From positions 853,501-917,500 of the forward strand of contig NC_083506.1 in assembly GCF_032362555.1 (NCBI RefSeq): 64,000 bases of DNA, given 5' to 3'. Position 1 is the stretch's first letter, and each line of letters starts with the position of its first letter. This document shows, piece after piece, positions 31,953 to 41,882 of the stretch. The DNA comes from Amyelois transitella. Taxonomy: Eukaryota > Arthropoda > Insecta > Lepidoptera > Pyralidae. Below the pieces are notes generated by a model. The model was given only the letters and a program-made list of their open reading frames with translations, was not told the DNA's origin and searched no databases. The translations under genes and the position numbers were made by a program.

Positions 31953-32963
31953 GGGGGAGTACTGTGGCTACCAGCATACTTACCATCAAGTACCAACATA
32001 CTTACCAACAAGATTACCTTACCCATTACCGCGCACAACCATTACCTTCATAATATTTACCATCATAATACCAAAACATTACCAGGATATAATAGATATA
32101 ATACATATATATATAAGAGATGAATAAAACAAATCAAGCACTTTAATATCATGCCGACTTCGTTGCCCAGAAACCAGAAGAAGCTAGTTCTGAAAAGAAC
32201 TGTTTTGTGAGCGCGTGCACATGGGCATGCCACACATCGTGCATCAGCAGTTCTTCCAGGCAGCATCAGCATCTTCACACGCCAATTGTTCACACTGCAT
32301 TATTGTCCATCGGATCTCCGTCCGAAACAACACAAGTCAAGAGTTCGACGCACACACTGCACTTCGCGAGAGCTTCACGAGCGCGACCTCACGCCGCAAG
32401 TTCAAATTCACACTGAGGCGGGGAGCAAGCACAGTGTTGCCACCTTCGATTTTTATAAAGCGCTAGGTCAAAAGTAAAATGTCGCCAGATTTCACAAATT
32501 TGGACCGCAAAAAATCCACCAAATATCTCCAAATTATTATTGAAATATCACATTTAAGATTACAATTTTCAACATAATTAGTATAACCCGTCGGAAATAC
32601 CTGCGGACCTGGCTTGATGACTTCATGCAATCTGGAGAGATAGTAAAAAAAAGGAATCTATTTTTTATGTGCCTATATATTTTTATACTTTTATACAACG
32701 CCTTAGAATAAGTTTCAAATAAAAACAATACATTTCTAAAAAACCTCGAGGGGTAGAGCATTGCAGCGAGGTCCGCACTCCGCAGATATTTCCGACGGGT
32801 AGTATACCCTATCTATAGTATAGGAAATTAAATAAAACAACATAACTATGTTCATTAGTTATTAATTTGAAAATAATCAGTACAGTAATCAAGAGAAACC
32901 AGTTGTATAGTTCGACCAGAAATATATCAGACCTGTCAAAGAGGTCTGCAATTTACATTGAAA

Positions 32964-35027
32964 TTAAAATTCAAGATTATCAAAAGTTATATCGTCCATA
33001 ACATCTTCATAATTCACTGACGCCGAAACTACTGTCGATGACGTCGACGCCGACGTCGATGCAGATGTTGTCGCATGTGGTTGATTTTTAAAAGAGTACT
33101 TTGTGTTTTTTCCAATAGCTGCAATAACATCGCTTGGTAATTCATAATTGTAACATTTTGCATCAATAACTTTTAATCTATTTCTGATAAAAATTATCGC
33201 ATTTAGTAGAGGATCAGCCATCTTGTTTCGTAGTTTGCTTTTTACGGTGTTCATCACACTGAAAATTCTCTCGATACCCGCATTAGATTGGGGTAATGAT
33301 AACGCAGATATGGCTAGATCAACTAGTTCTTCAAAGTCATTTATACCTGCTGCGTTTCGGTAATTATCTACCTCAACCCAAAATTTTATAACATCTTTTG
33401 TATTTTCCCACTGGTTAAAACAGATATTGTGCCACTGATTCAATATCTTGTCAATGTATTGAGCAGTATAGCCAAGTTCTTCAGCTAGTTCTGAAATGGA
33501 ATTGTCCTTACCTTGGCGGAGTATTGTCTCTGGGTCTAATTTTGATATCAATTCCAGCACATTATAATTGGGTGGCAGTCTTTGTTGAATTTCCTTGGCT
33601 AGCTTCACATTAAACTCAATACAGCGACGTTTTATGGCTGATATAGTATCAATTGTTAAGGATGTTTTTTTACTTTCCGATTCAAAGAGGTACCCCATGT
33701 ATGGGACCGAGTTAAGGTTTCGGTCAACATCAATATTTAAAAAATCCTTGTCTGTAACTGCTGCGTTCGGTAACAGTATTCTGTTGCAAACTGAACGTAA
33801 AAGTGTAATCAGTACATTTAATAATTTGAGAGGATTTGCACTTTCGCTTTCAAAGCTTTTCAATGCAATCTGCACATCGTTAAGTACACTTTGCAAAAAT
33901 AGCAAATATAAATAATTAGTTTCATCCTTGTACATGGAGTATAATAAATCTGCAGTGTAACATCGATTACTTACAAGCCCAAAATGTAAAGTCAGTTCTT
34001 TCCATTGTGCCAGAATTCTTCGCACTGCTGGTTCAATGGATAACCAGCGTGTGTCACATACCTGCAGAATTTTTAATGGCGCTTCACCACAGTTAATAGT
34101 TTCGTAAATTTCTTGATATTCATTTTTACGTTTTGTAGAGTGGGCAAACCAATTGTACGTTTCTCTAATTAAGAATTCAATATTTCTTGGTAGCGTATGT
34201 TCTGAAGCGTGCGATACTGCAAGTTGTAAAGAGTGGCAAGTGCATCTGATAAGAATTAAATTAGGTATATCATTTTTTAGGATTTTATACACTCCATTAT
34301 TGATGCCAGTCATGACTGACGCATTGTCTGTTCCCAATCCAACCAGTTTATTTTTGTTTAGTCCATATTTTTGTAAACAAGAAAGAAGGGCTTTAACAAT
34401 GCCAATTGCATCACTGGTTTCAAGTTGTTCAAGGGCCAGAAACGAAGACACAATTTTTTTTAGTTTTCTACTAAAATACCTGATTACAATACCAAGTTGC
34501 TTGCACGTACTGATGTCAGTTGACTCATCAATGATGAGACTATATTTTTGTTCCCCTATATCCTTTATTAGTTCTTCAGTAAAATGTGGTGCCAAGATAT
34601 TTTTAATAACTTCAGTACACTTAGTACGATGCATTTTTAAATCATCCGTTGCTTTGGAGTCAGGGAAAGCTAATTTCACTAAGTCTGTCAGATGATCAAT
34701 ACAGGAAACTGAGCTATGTTCTGTAATGTAAAGAGCGAGCATTCCTTCAGCTTTGCGCGATTTTGGGTTGGAAATCTTCTCACCATCAGGCTTGAATTGT
34801 ATAATCTGGTTGCCGGATATAATTTGCATTTTTTGTTTGTGCTTCTTTGTTTCAGCATGTCTTCTCAAGTCTACTAATTTTGCTAGTAATTCTACTTTAC
34901 AATATGTGCAAAAAGCTTTCGTATCATCACCAACCAAAGGTTTAAGCCAGGATATGAATTCGGCATGTGATTCCCACTCTTTTCTATACTTTTGTGCATA
35001 GTTTTTTTTCTTTAAAGGAATTTCCAT
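32964..35027 (-). CDS. hAT transposase, intact
   Basis: 687 residues without stop or frameshift. The N-terminus has a TTF/BED-like zinc finger (CTYCKVELLAK ... HAETKKHKQK). The catalytic region includes IIDESTDIS (first Asp), GLGTDNASVMTGINNG and CDTRWLSIEPAVRRIL. The C-terminal hAT dimerisation domain is clear in LPQSNAGIERIFSVMNTVK. A Thr/Ser-rich tail ends the protein. It resembles the vertebrate ZNF862/ZMYM-like hAT branch in layout, but I have not assigned a subfamily. About 450 bases separate each gene end from a TIR. Confidence 0.95.
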   Translation of the reverse strand: MEIPLKKKNYAQKYRKEWESHAEFISWLKPLVGDDTKAFCTYCKVELLAKLVDLRRHAETKKHKQKMQIISGNQIIQFKPDGEKISNPKSRKAEGMLALYITEHSSVSCIDHLTDLVKLAFPDSKATDDLKMHRTKCTEVIKNILAPHFTEELIKDIGEQKYSLIIDESTDISTCKQLGIVIRYFSRKLKKIVSSFLALEQLETSDAIGIVKALLSCLQKYGLNKNKLVGLGTDNASVMTGINNGVYKILKNDIPNLILIRCTCHSLQLAVSHASEHTLPRNIEFLIRETYNWFAHSTKRKNEYQEIYETINCGEAPLKILQVCDTRWLSIEPAVRRILAQWKELTLHFGLVSNRCYTADLLYSMYKDETNYLYLLFLQSVLNDVQIALKSFESESANPLKLLNVLITLLRSVCNRILLPNAAVTDKDFLNIDVDRNLNSVPYMGYLFESESKKTSLTIDTISAIKRRCIEFNVKLAKEIQQRLPPNYNVLELISKLDPETILRQGKDNSISELAEELGYTAQYIDKILNQWHNICFNQWENTKDVIKFWVEVDNYRNAAGINDFEELVDLAISALSLPQSNAGIERIFSVMNTVKSKLRNKMADPLLNAIIFIRNRLKVIDAKCYNYELPSDVIAAIGKNTKYSFKNQPHATTSASTSASTSSTVVSASVNYEDVMDDITFDNLEF

Positions 35028-35283
35028 TGTTGGATAGTATTAAGGATAACGACTTCACACACTGTAACCAATTAACAAACGACTTTATCAAACTTTTTAA
35101 GATTTCAACAGCACTCACCAAATTCGATACATAGAATGTCAAAGTTAAAAGAAAACACTAACAACGATTGCGCTACGGGATTCCCCGGCTATAGAGTAAG
35201 CATAAAACAATATGAAATTCTCATTGTGCTAAAGGGATTCCCCGCCCCGGTAAAGTACATAAGCGTAAATCAGGTGTGTTGTA

Positions 35284-35330
35284 CAGAGTGTCAGTATCAC
35301 TGTCAATATGACAGTGACACAGACACTCTG
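35284..35330. repeat. 22-bp hairpin near the hAT right end
   Basis: Arms 35284-35305 and 35309-35330, two mismatches, 3-base loop; a possible subterminal transposase site. Confidence 0.8.
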
Positions 35331-35944
35331 TTGACAAAACGTGTTGCCGATTCCATACTGAAAAACCGCTAAAAACCACTAAAAAGAATAAAACCGCTAT
35401 GTTACTAAAAAAATCCTCTAAAGGCTTTAAAAAGGCTCCAGTTCTGGTGGAAAAACCACCAAGGTGGCAACACTGAGCAAGCAGCAAGACGGTTTTATAC
35501 ACAAGCAAGTTTCACCCAACAAACATCGCGTGCACACCGCACGTAGCGCCCTCGGCGCGCCTGCGGCCGCACCGGGCGTCACAGAAACTCAAGCTCGACA
35601 CGTGTAGCGGAAACGAGATGGAGCTATCCACACTCAAGAGACAGCAATGCAAAATTCTCAGAAATCTATGCAAATCAATTTTATTATCCTCAAAAACTTT
35701 TCGATAGATTTCCTTTTGTAAATACGCTCACACTATTGGCTATAATTCGATATTTCTGATTTGTTAAAAATAATCTCTCTTCTTCATTGGTAATAATTCC
35801 GTATTTATGATTCGTCCTTGCCTTTTCCATTGTAAATAGTTTTATATAAATATGTCTCAATTTTGTAAATAAACCATTCCATTCTCACCTTCTGAAACGG
35901 AGTATTATTCTGAACTACAAACCCTGGAGAATCTCTCTCTCCAA

Positions 35945-36221
35945 AGTGCCGTGTCGTTCCCGGCAGTGCTGTGTGGTTCCCGGCACCAATACAAAAAGAA
36001 CCACTCCATCTCTTTCTCATGGATGTCGTAAAAGGCGACTAAGGGATAGGCTTACAAACTTGGGATTTCTTTTTTAGGCGATGGTTTAGCAACCTGTCAC
36101 TATTTGAGTCTCAATTCTATTGTTAAGCCAAATAGCTGAACGTGGCCATTCAGTCTTTTCAAGACTATTAGCTCTGTCTAGCCCGCCAGGGATATAGACG
36201 TGACCAAATGTATGTATATAT
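35945..36221 (+). repeat. Rep-A copy interrupted at its head by the Kabuki-like element
   Basis: Starts with AGTGC of the target duplication; its head is locally duplicated (GTGCCGTGTCGTTCCCGGCA, then GTGCTGTGTGGTTCCCGGCAC). Full body and tail follow. Confidence 0.88.
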
Positions 36222-36226
36222 AATGT

Positions 36227-36344
36227 AAACGCGCCGAGCAAGTAATCATGAATATGTATGGAATTGCATTAGTACCATCGTGTTACAACTAGATGGCGCT
36301 GATCAAATCAAATACAAATTCGCGTTCACTTGCTCGACGCGTTT
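36227..36344. repeat. 118-bp element with 17-bp inverted ends
   Basis: AAACGCGCCGAGCAAGT at 36227-36243 and, inverted with one mismatch, at 36328-36344. Contains TAGATGGCGCT at 36290. Possibly a miniature inverted-repeat element. Confidence 0.6.
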
Positions 36345-36558
36345 GATCTAGTAAAACTCGCAATAACCCCTCAGATTGTTTATCGTTTGTTATGAGATAT
36401 AGGTACCTATCAAGCGTTGAAGATTTTAGTTAGGATACCTATTTGTCTCAACAATTACAAAAACGAACAAAATTAAATTACTTAATTGTAAAAATTCCAT
36501 CATATCTTTGATCGTCTGTTGATTATAACATTACACGATTCGTCAACCTTTCTAACAC

Positions 36559-36692
36559 GAAACGAAAGGTTGCGGAGGTCAGACGGGAGTCGCTTCGTGT
36601 AAAAGCCTGACTTACCCAATTCAGGATCCATGGACATTCCGGGCTCCTCTCCAGAGTGGTGAGGATGCAACCGGGACAAAAGTCAGGAGGAA
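36559..36692 (+). repeat. Rep-F fragment
   Basis: GGTTGCGGAGGTCAGACGGG to AGTCAGGAGGAAGAGG; 3' half of the SINE. Confidence 0.75.
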
Positions 36693-37190
36693 GAGGACAA
36701 TACAATAGTCCATGCATTTGTATGTTATATTATGTAAATGTAGGCAGGTAAGGTTTGGCTACGACATATATAAATTGAACCCTTTTCATTAATTGCTATT
36801 GATGTAATTGTTTTTAATTTAAAAAGTTATTTTTATTATAAAACAAAATCATCATTTAAAATATTATAGAGGTGTTTCTTTCTAGAACAAATTGATTTCT
36901 TATAGTACTATTAGAACAACTCAATATAATTTACTCTAGTTATAAGTAGTGCCAAAAAATGATATATTTGATAATGTAATGTATAAACCTTTATAAAATA
37001 AATAAAACTATTTCTATAGTTAATTTGTGTATTTTTTAAAGTTAAGCTTTTGTACCTTTTTTATATACCTACCTAAGTCAAATTATATTATGAGACATGT
37101 CTGAACATGTTACAGAAAATTAAAGTAATGAGTACGACTCTTGTCACCTATCAATCCATTTGAACTGACCTTAAAGGAAATTTACTACAT
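36693..37190. other. Gene-free AT-rich stretch
   Basis: No coding or repeat feature recognised. Confidence 0.5.
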
Positions 37191-37196
37191 ACTTAT

Positions 37197-37382
37197 ATAC
37201 CTACATATAACCACGTCTATATCCCTCGCGGGGTAGACAGACTCAACAGTCTTGATAAAATTGAAAGACCACGCTCAGCTGTATAGCTTAATGATGGAAT
37301 AGAAAATGGATGGAATTTAAGTACTAACAGGTCACTAACCCATCGCCTACAAGAAGAATCACCATTCCCAATAGTCGCCTAT
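37197..37382 (-). repeat. Rep-A copy, head missing
   Basis: ACCACGTCTATATCCCTCGC to CAATAGTCGCC; diverged. Confidence 0.7.
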
Positions 37383-37390
37383 TAGCTAAA

Positions 37391-38955
37391 AATATTAATT
37401 AAAATCATAAATGCATAAATTGTTTGTTTGTAAACTCATCAAAACTGAACATAGAACCAATCTTCAAATTGTTTTTCCGAAAAATGTATCTATTGTTTCT
37501 GGATTCATATTTTTAAATCTAGATATACCTAAAAATAAATTCCTTGGTAAAAGTGAATCTAAAATAAAATACTTATACTAAAGACCTACCTTTTTCATTT
37601 AAAATTTTTTTTTCTTATCTTATGGCTTATTTGCGGAAATGCGGAGCAAGCCGCTTGATTCTGATCATTTTACAAGCCACGAATGGAATGAGACTCGTAC
37701 TGAGTCTTTCCTTTTTCTCTAGTCTACGCTTTTGAGTCTACCCTAGAAATTAATTATTCACCGCCTAATGAAGAAAAACAGCAATAGTAAGGCAAAAACT
37801 CATCGTGTAAGTTCAACTCGAGGAACTCAGACCGATTTTCTACCGACTTTAAAAAAGGACAGGTTTTAAGAAACCAGAGAAATTATGGCGATACCGCAAT
37901 TTTTAAAGAAGTGTTTTATTTACCTCGGCTTATGAACTATATTCATACAAAATTTCATCAAAATCGATGCAGTAGTGAAAACGTATCAGACAGATATTTA
38001 CAGAGACAGACACAGATTTTGCTTAACTTTTTAAATTAAATAGATACCTAAATAAATGTCGGGGGCGTATTGGATGAGTTAACGGTGCCTGGGCGAAAAT
38101 TATTTGGGGGCCCAATGACATAAATGGACATATCATATACATATTGTTTTAATTATTAGGAATTAATGTATTTTTTTTATTCAACTTACCTTTTTTCTAC
38201 AACATTTTAAAACATTGTAGAAAGACACCCATTAACAGGAGGTTTTTATTATTATTTTATTTATATTTTAACTATTTTTGTTTCCAATTTAAATAAACAT
38301 TTTAAACTACTATAAAAATTGAATGAGAATAATTCTAATCAATTATTGTATTTCTATGTTTATAATATTGAAAATTAATTAACTATTTCCACTAAAATTT
38401 TTTAGAACATATCTTTAATTATAAACATAACATTTAACAAAGCGCCTATCGTGATATTAAGTAGTCGACGAACCCATTTCATGAGTCATTTTATTATCAT
38501 TGCTATATGGCCACATGTAGGATGATGACGGCCTTGTTATACCCAACAAACCAGCCTTATGTTCATAACTGAAAATACAGTTTGTCAAACGAAATCACAA
38601 TGATTTTAACCTTATTACAATAGAATAAAGTCTGCTATTGTATCTTTGGTCTGCAGTATATTAGCCGGATGGATTTGGCATCGCTGATGTCAGGGCTTAG
38701 TGTCTGCAAATTAAAGGACCTTGGTCTTTATAGCTGCTATTGCATTTAAGGATTGTAAACAAAAAATCTCCCACAAAACGTCCTGTGTACAATTTATGAA
38801 TGCACGTTATCTAATACTGCTTAAGTAGAATTCTTACTAAAATATGGGAGTATCCCATAGTATTTAGGTAAGCTGGTACATAATTGTTTATCCTGAATAA
38901 TTAGGTAATGGTTAAATAATTACAACTTCACAATTCACACAATAATTATATCTGA
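37391..38955. other. Gene-free AT-rich stretch
   Basis: No gene recognised. Repeat-like phrases (CATCAAAATCGATGCAGTAG near 37957) suggest decayed interspersed elements. Confidence 0.5.
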
Positions 38956-38957
38956 GA

Positions 38958-39218
38958 ACTAGCTGTGCTCGCGACTTCGTCCGTGTGGTATAGTTATTTT
39001 GGGCATCATTGAAGCCCTCAAGGATGAATAATTTTCCCCGTTTTTTTCACATTTTCCATTATTTCTTTGCTCCTTACAGTTGCAGCGTGACGTCATATAG
39101 CCTAAAGCCTTCCTCGATAAATGGTCTATTCAACGCAAAAATAATTTTTCAATTCGAACCAGTAGTTTCTGAGATTAGCGCTTTCAAACAAACAAACAAA
39201 CTCTTCAGTTTTATAATA
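38958..39218 (-). repeat. Rep-E copy
   Basis: AGCTGTGCTCGCGACTTCGT to CTCTTCAGTTTTATAATAGA; joins directly to the next Rep-A piece. Confidence 0.85.
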
Positions 39219-39393
39219 GACTAAGGGATAGGCTTACAAACTTGGGATTCTTTTTTTAGGCGATGGGCTAGCAACCTGTCACTATTTGAATCTCAATAAG
39301 CCAAATAGCCGAGCGTAGCCTATCAGTCTTTTCAAGACTGTTGGCTCAGTCTACCCCACAAGGGATATAGATGTGACTATATGTATGTATGTA
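39219..39393 (+). repeat. Rep-A copy, head missing
   Basis: Starts at GACTAAGGGATAGGC exactly where Rep-E ends; tail TATGTATGTATGTA. Confidence 0.8.
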
Positions 39394-39523
39394 AAATCCC
39401 AGATTACAGCCGGGAATCAACGATGATTATGAAGAGAGTTGAAATACTTATGTTGTTGGATCTAGATATTTATACTGCCCAGTGTCAGATTTAATCACTA
39501 TATCAATATACGTTAAGTACATA

Positions 39524-41879
39524 TCGTCGCTGCGCGTGCGAGACCGCGTAAGTGCAACTTGTAAAGACCGCGTATTTGCTTTTAGATGATTTTACAGGAG
39601 GAAGAAAAAATTAATTATCTCAGCGATTTCAATTCTTATTACCGACTGAACTTGACAGTTAGTTCTTTATAACTTCCCTCATTGGAATATAACGTAAATC
39701 TACTCGTAAATGGTTTAGATTTTGTGTAAAGTCATTTACGCGGTTATGCTTTAACTAATTACAAAATAAGTAGTATACTTTTCTTAGGTACGCGGTTTTT
39801 AAATAAAACAATTTAGTAAAGGTTGTATTTATTATGACAAAAAACAAATCTTAATCAATATAATTTTAGAAAAATATGATGTATTATCAAAATCAGTTTA
39901 TGAAAGGATATTACTACTATTCTGTTTTTTAATAGAGATCTTATTATAAGATTTCAGACTTCTTATGAGAGAGATCAAAATAATTATCTAAAACTAAGAA
40001 ATAATAACAATTTATTATTAATTAAAAGTTTTGCATAGGTTCAGCTCTAGCTAAGTCTTTTCGTTCAATATGTTTAGCATACTGCTCATCTGATAAATTG
40101 CCAACTTTGTGTGCGCAGCACAGGTCGCAAGCATTCTTTTTTGGTTGAAACAATCCAATATTCTCCTCAAACAAAACGCTTTCAAATACTTTTCTAGATG
40201 CCACAGGTTTATTTTCTGAAGCCGAGTAGTCGACATAAAGGCGATACAACTGTGATTTTGATTGTATGATGGGTTCTAAGTATAACTTTGAAGTAGATTG
40301 TCTGCAGTAATGGGACGGTAGTTTCGGTAGTAGAGTTAAATATTTTTTAGCTAATTCTCTTTTGGGTTCTTTTTCTATGACTTCTGTTGTTTTTTGTTTC
40401 ATCCTTTCTCCAAGCCAATAGCGAACTGTCCATTCTTTTATGCCCAGTGTTGCCAAAAATGTCTGTAAGCAAACTCTTTCTTTTTTATCATTAACTTTTA
40501 GATAGTAAATTTTAGTATCACTTCGTCTTGAATTTGAGTCCTTGGTTTTTCTACATGTTGGTTTTTTATCCACCATTGAAGATATATACATTTTTTTTTC
40601 TTGCCAAGTCATCTTCCAGTAGTTATTAAATATTTCTGATCGAACTTCTTCTGTTAATTTTGAACAGTACATAGCTTTACCACCGAAGCATTTTGTTGAC
40701 ATACATAATGGACCCATTTCTCTTGCTGGCTTAGGATCGTTCTGAACAAATTTATTGCCCTCTTTTTTAAATCCAATGTACTCTTTTCCCATCATTCTCT
40801 GTCTCTTATTTTTCATTCTCTTCCAATTATTCTGATCTCCTTTGCGTTTTTTTCTATATTTTTTATTTTCTTCCATTTCTCTTTCTGGAAACCACTCTAC
40901 ACAATCTGGCGATAATGGCTTTAAGTTTGTAATGTCTGATAAATTAACAAAAGAATGATCGTCAGACGTAAAATCAATGTTATTAGTCATTAGATTTTCT
41001 GCTACATCATTCGCCGTAGGCATGTATTCATTTTGCATCGAATCTAGAGGGTTCAAAATCGTTGTCATTGTAGTAAACTCGGAAGTTAAATTCTCAGACA
41101 AAGGTAAACTTTCATTCTCAGACAAAGGTATCTCTGGTGGTAAATTTTGATTCTCAGACAAAGGTCTAGATTTTGGTTGTATAACTGGCTGATTTTGATA
41201 ATTAAATCTATTTAAAATTGCTCTCTTCTTCTTTAACAATATTTTTCGCCTTTCAGCTAGCTCTCGCAAAGTCACGACGTCTTTATTAATATCCGCATCT
41301 TCTAAAATAGAGTTTTCTTGGTCTTCCATCATTTGGGTACTTAATAACTTGAGAATGCAAGGATTTATCTATAAATAAGATAATAAATAATTTATAAGTA
41401 AAATGCAATACCGCGTAACTTAACAAAATGAATTAATCAAGGGATGTCGAGACCGCGTAAATACTTTTTAGGTGTTATATTAGACAGAATCATTAAATTG
41501 AAGCAAAATTACATGTAATTTAAATGTTCTAGTATGAACACATTGCAAACGAAAAGCAATAATCAATTAAAACATACTTACATGCTGGTTATTCACGTAA
41601 AAATAATTATTTTCGGGAGGACACACTAATCGTGTTACATTTTACTCGCGGCCGCTGATAATACGCGCGCTTACTTCCAACTTCAGACCTCCTACTGTTC
41701 CGCGGTATTGCTTCGATAGCCCTACAGACGTTTCTGATTGGATAATTCCAATCACATGAAGTCTAGTAGCTAATAATAGGCCTTTAGAGTCGATAGGCAC
41801 GATATTTCAATTTTGCGCGTTTTGCTGTTACGCGGTATTTACAAAGTGCTCTTACGCGGTCTTGCACGCGCAGCGACGA
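39524..41879 (-). mobile_element. TIR DNA transposon of undetermined superfamily
   Basis: About 2,356 bp between long inverted repeats (about 51 bp, around 5 mismatches) starting TCGTCGCTGCGCGTGC. Flanks read ATAT on both sides, so the target duplication is TA (39522-39523 and 41880-41881) or ATAT. Eight exact ACCGCGTA motifs lie in mirrored orientation in the subterminal regions. One ORF is present (40022-41332). A Sola-like assignment is possible from a 4-bp duplication but is not established. Confidence 0.85.
40022..41332 (-). CDS. Transposon-encoded protein, probably N-terminal half of a transposase
   Basis: 436 residues. An acidic, repetitive N-terminus (three copies of an LSEN unit) is followed by a Lys/Arg-rich block (KKYRKKRKGDQNNWKRMKNK). 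Next come conserved-looking cysteines in MGPLCMSTKCFGGKAMYC, a helix-rich region with LATLGIKEWTVRYWLGERM, LPSHYCRQSTSKLYLEP and a second cysteine cluster NACDLCCAHKVGN. The layout recalls insect transposon proteins of about 700 residues whose second half carries the acidic catalytic region. Here the frame stops soon after the second cysteine cluster, and the remaining 500 bases to the TIR do not code. I therefore read it as truncated. I cannot name the family with certainty. Confidence 0.6.
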   Translation of the reverse strand: MMEDQENSILEDADINKDVVTLRELAERRKILLKKKRAILNRFNYQNQPVIQPKSRPLSENQNLPPEIPLSENESLPLSENLTSEFTTMTTILNPLDSMQNEYMPTANDVAENLMTNNIDFTSDDHSFVNLSDITNLKPLSPDCVEWFPEREMEENKKYRKKRKGDQNNWKRMKNKRQRMMGKEYIGFKKEGNKFVQNDPKPAREMGPLCMSTKCFGGKAMYCSKLTEEVRSEIFNNYWKMTWQEKKMYISSMVDKKPTCRKTKDSNSRRSDTKIYYLKVNDKKERVCLQTFLATLGIKEWTVRYWLGERMKQKTTEVIEKEPKRELAKKYLTLLPKLPSHYCRQSTSKLYLEPIIQSKSQLYRLYVDYSASENKPVASRKVFESVLFEENIGLFQPKKNACDLCCAHKVGNLSDEQYAKHIERKDLARAEPMQNF

Positions 41880-41882
41880 TAT

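Larger units (their letters stand above)
32432..35475 (-). mobile_element. hAT DNA transposon, complete, inside an LTR
   Basis: 3,044 bp with perfect 15-bp terminal inverted repeats (CAGTGTTGCCACCTT at 32432, complement ending at 35475) and the 8-bp target duplication AGCAAGCA (32424-32431 and 35476-35483), both diagnostic of hAT. Inside are foldbacks: 32586-32610 against 32769-32800 (ACCCGTCGGAAATA) and a 22-bp hairpin at 35284-35330. One long transposase frame lies on the minus strand. All parts needed for movement appear present. Confidence 0.95.
26305..35944 (+). mobile_element. Kabuki-like (CsRn1 clade) Ty3/gypsy retrotransposon
   Basis: Flanked by AGTGC (26300-26304 and 35945-35949). 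LTRs start TGTGGCTACC and end CTCTCTCCAA. After subtraction of the later insertions each LTR is exactly 930 bp, and all stretches I compared are identical. The sequence after the left LTR, TGGTGACCTCCGACTG (27713 on), resembles a tRNA-Trp primer site as used by the CsRn1 clade. A purine-rich GAGGGGGAGTA precedes the right LTR. Gag has the clade's unusual Cys-His-Cys-Cys box. It sits 60 bp after the peroxidase stop, within the first bases of a Rep-A copy that continues at 35945. Confidence 0.92.
31963..35944 (+). repeat. Kabuki-like right LTR, carrying a hAT insertion
   Basis: Same sequence as the left LTR where compared; interrupted at 32432-35475. Confidence 0.92.

Noticed and set aside
40051..40236. 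61-residue minus-strand frame
   Set aside because: Alternative frame of the 436-residue transposon ORF.
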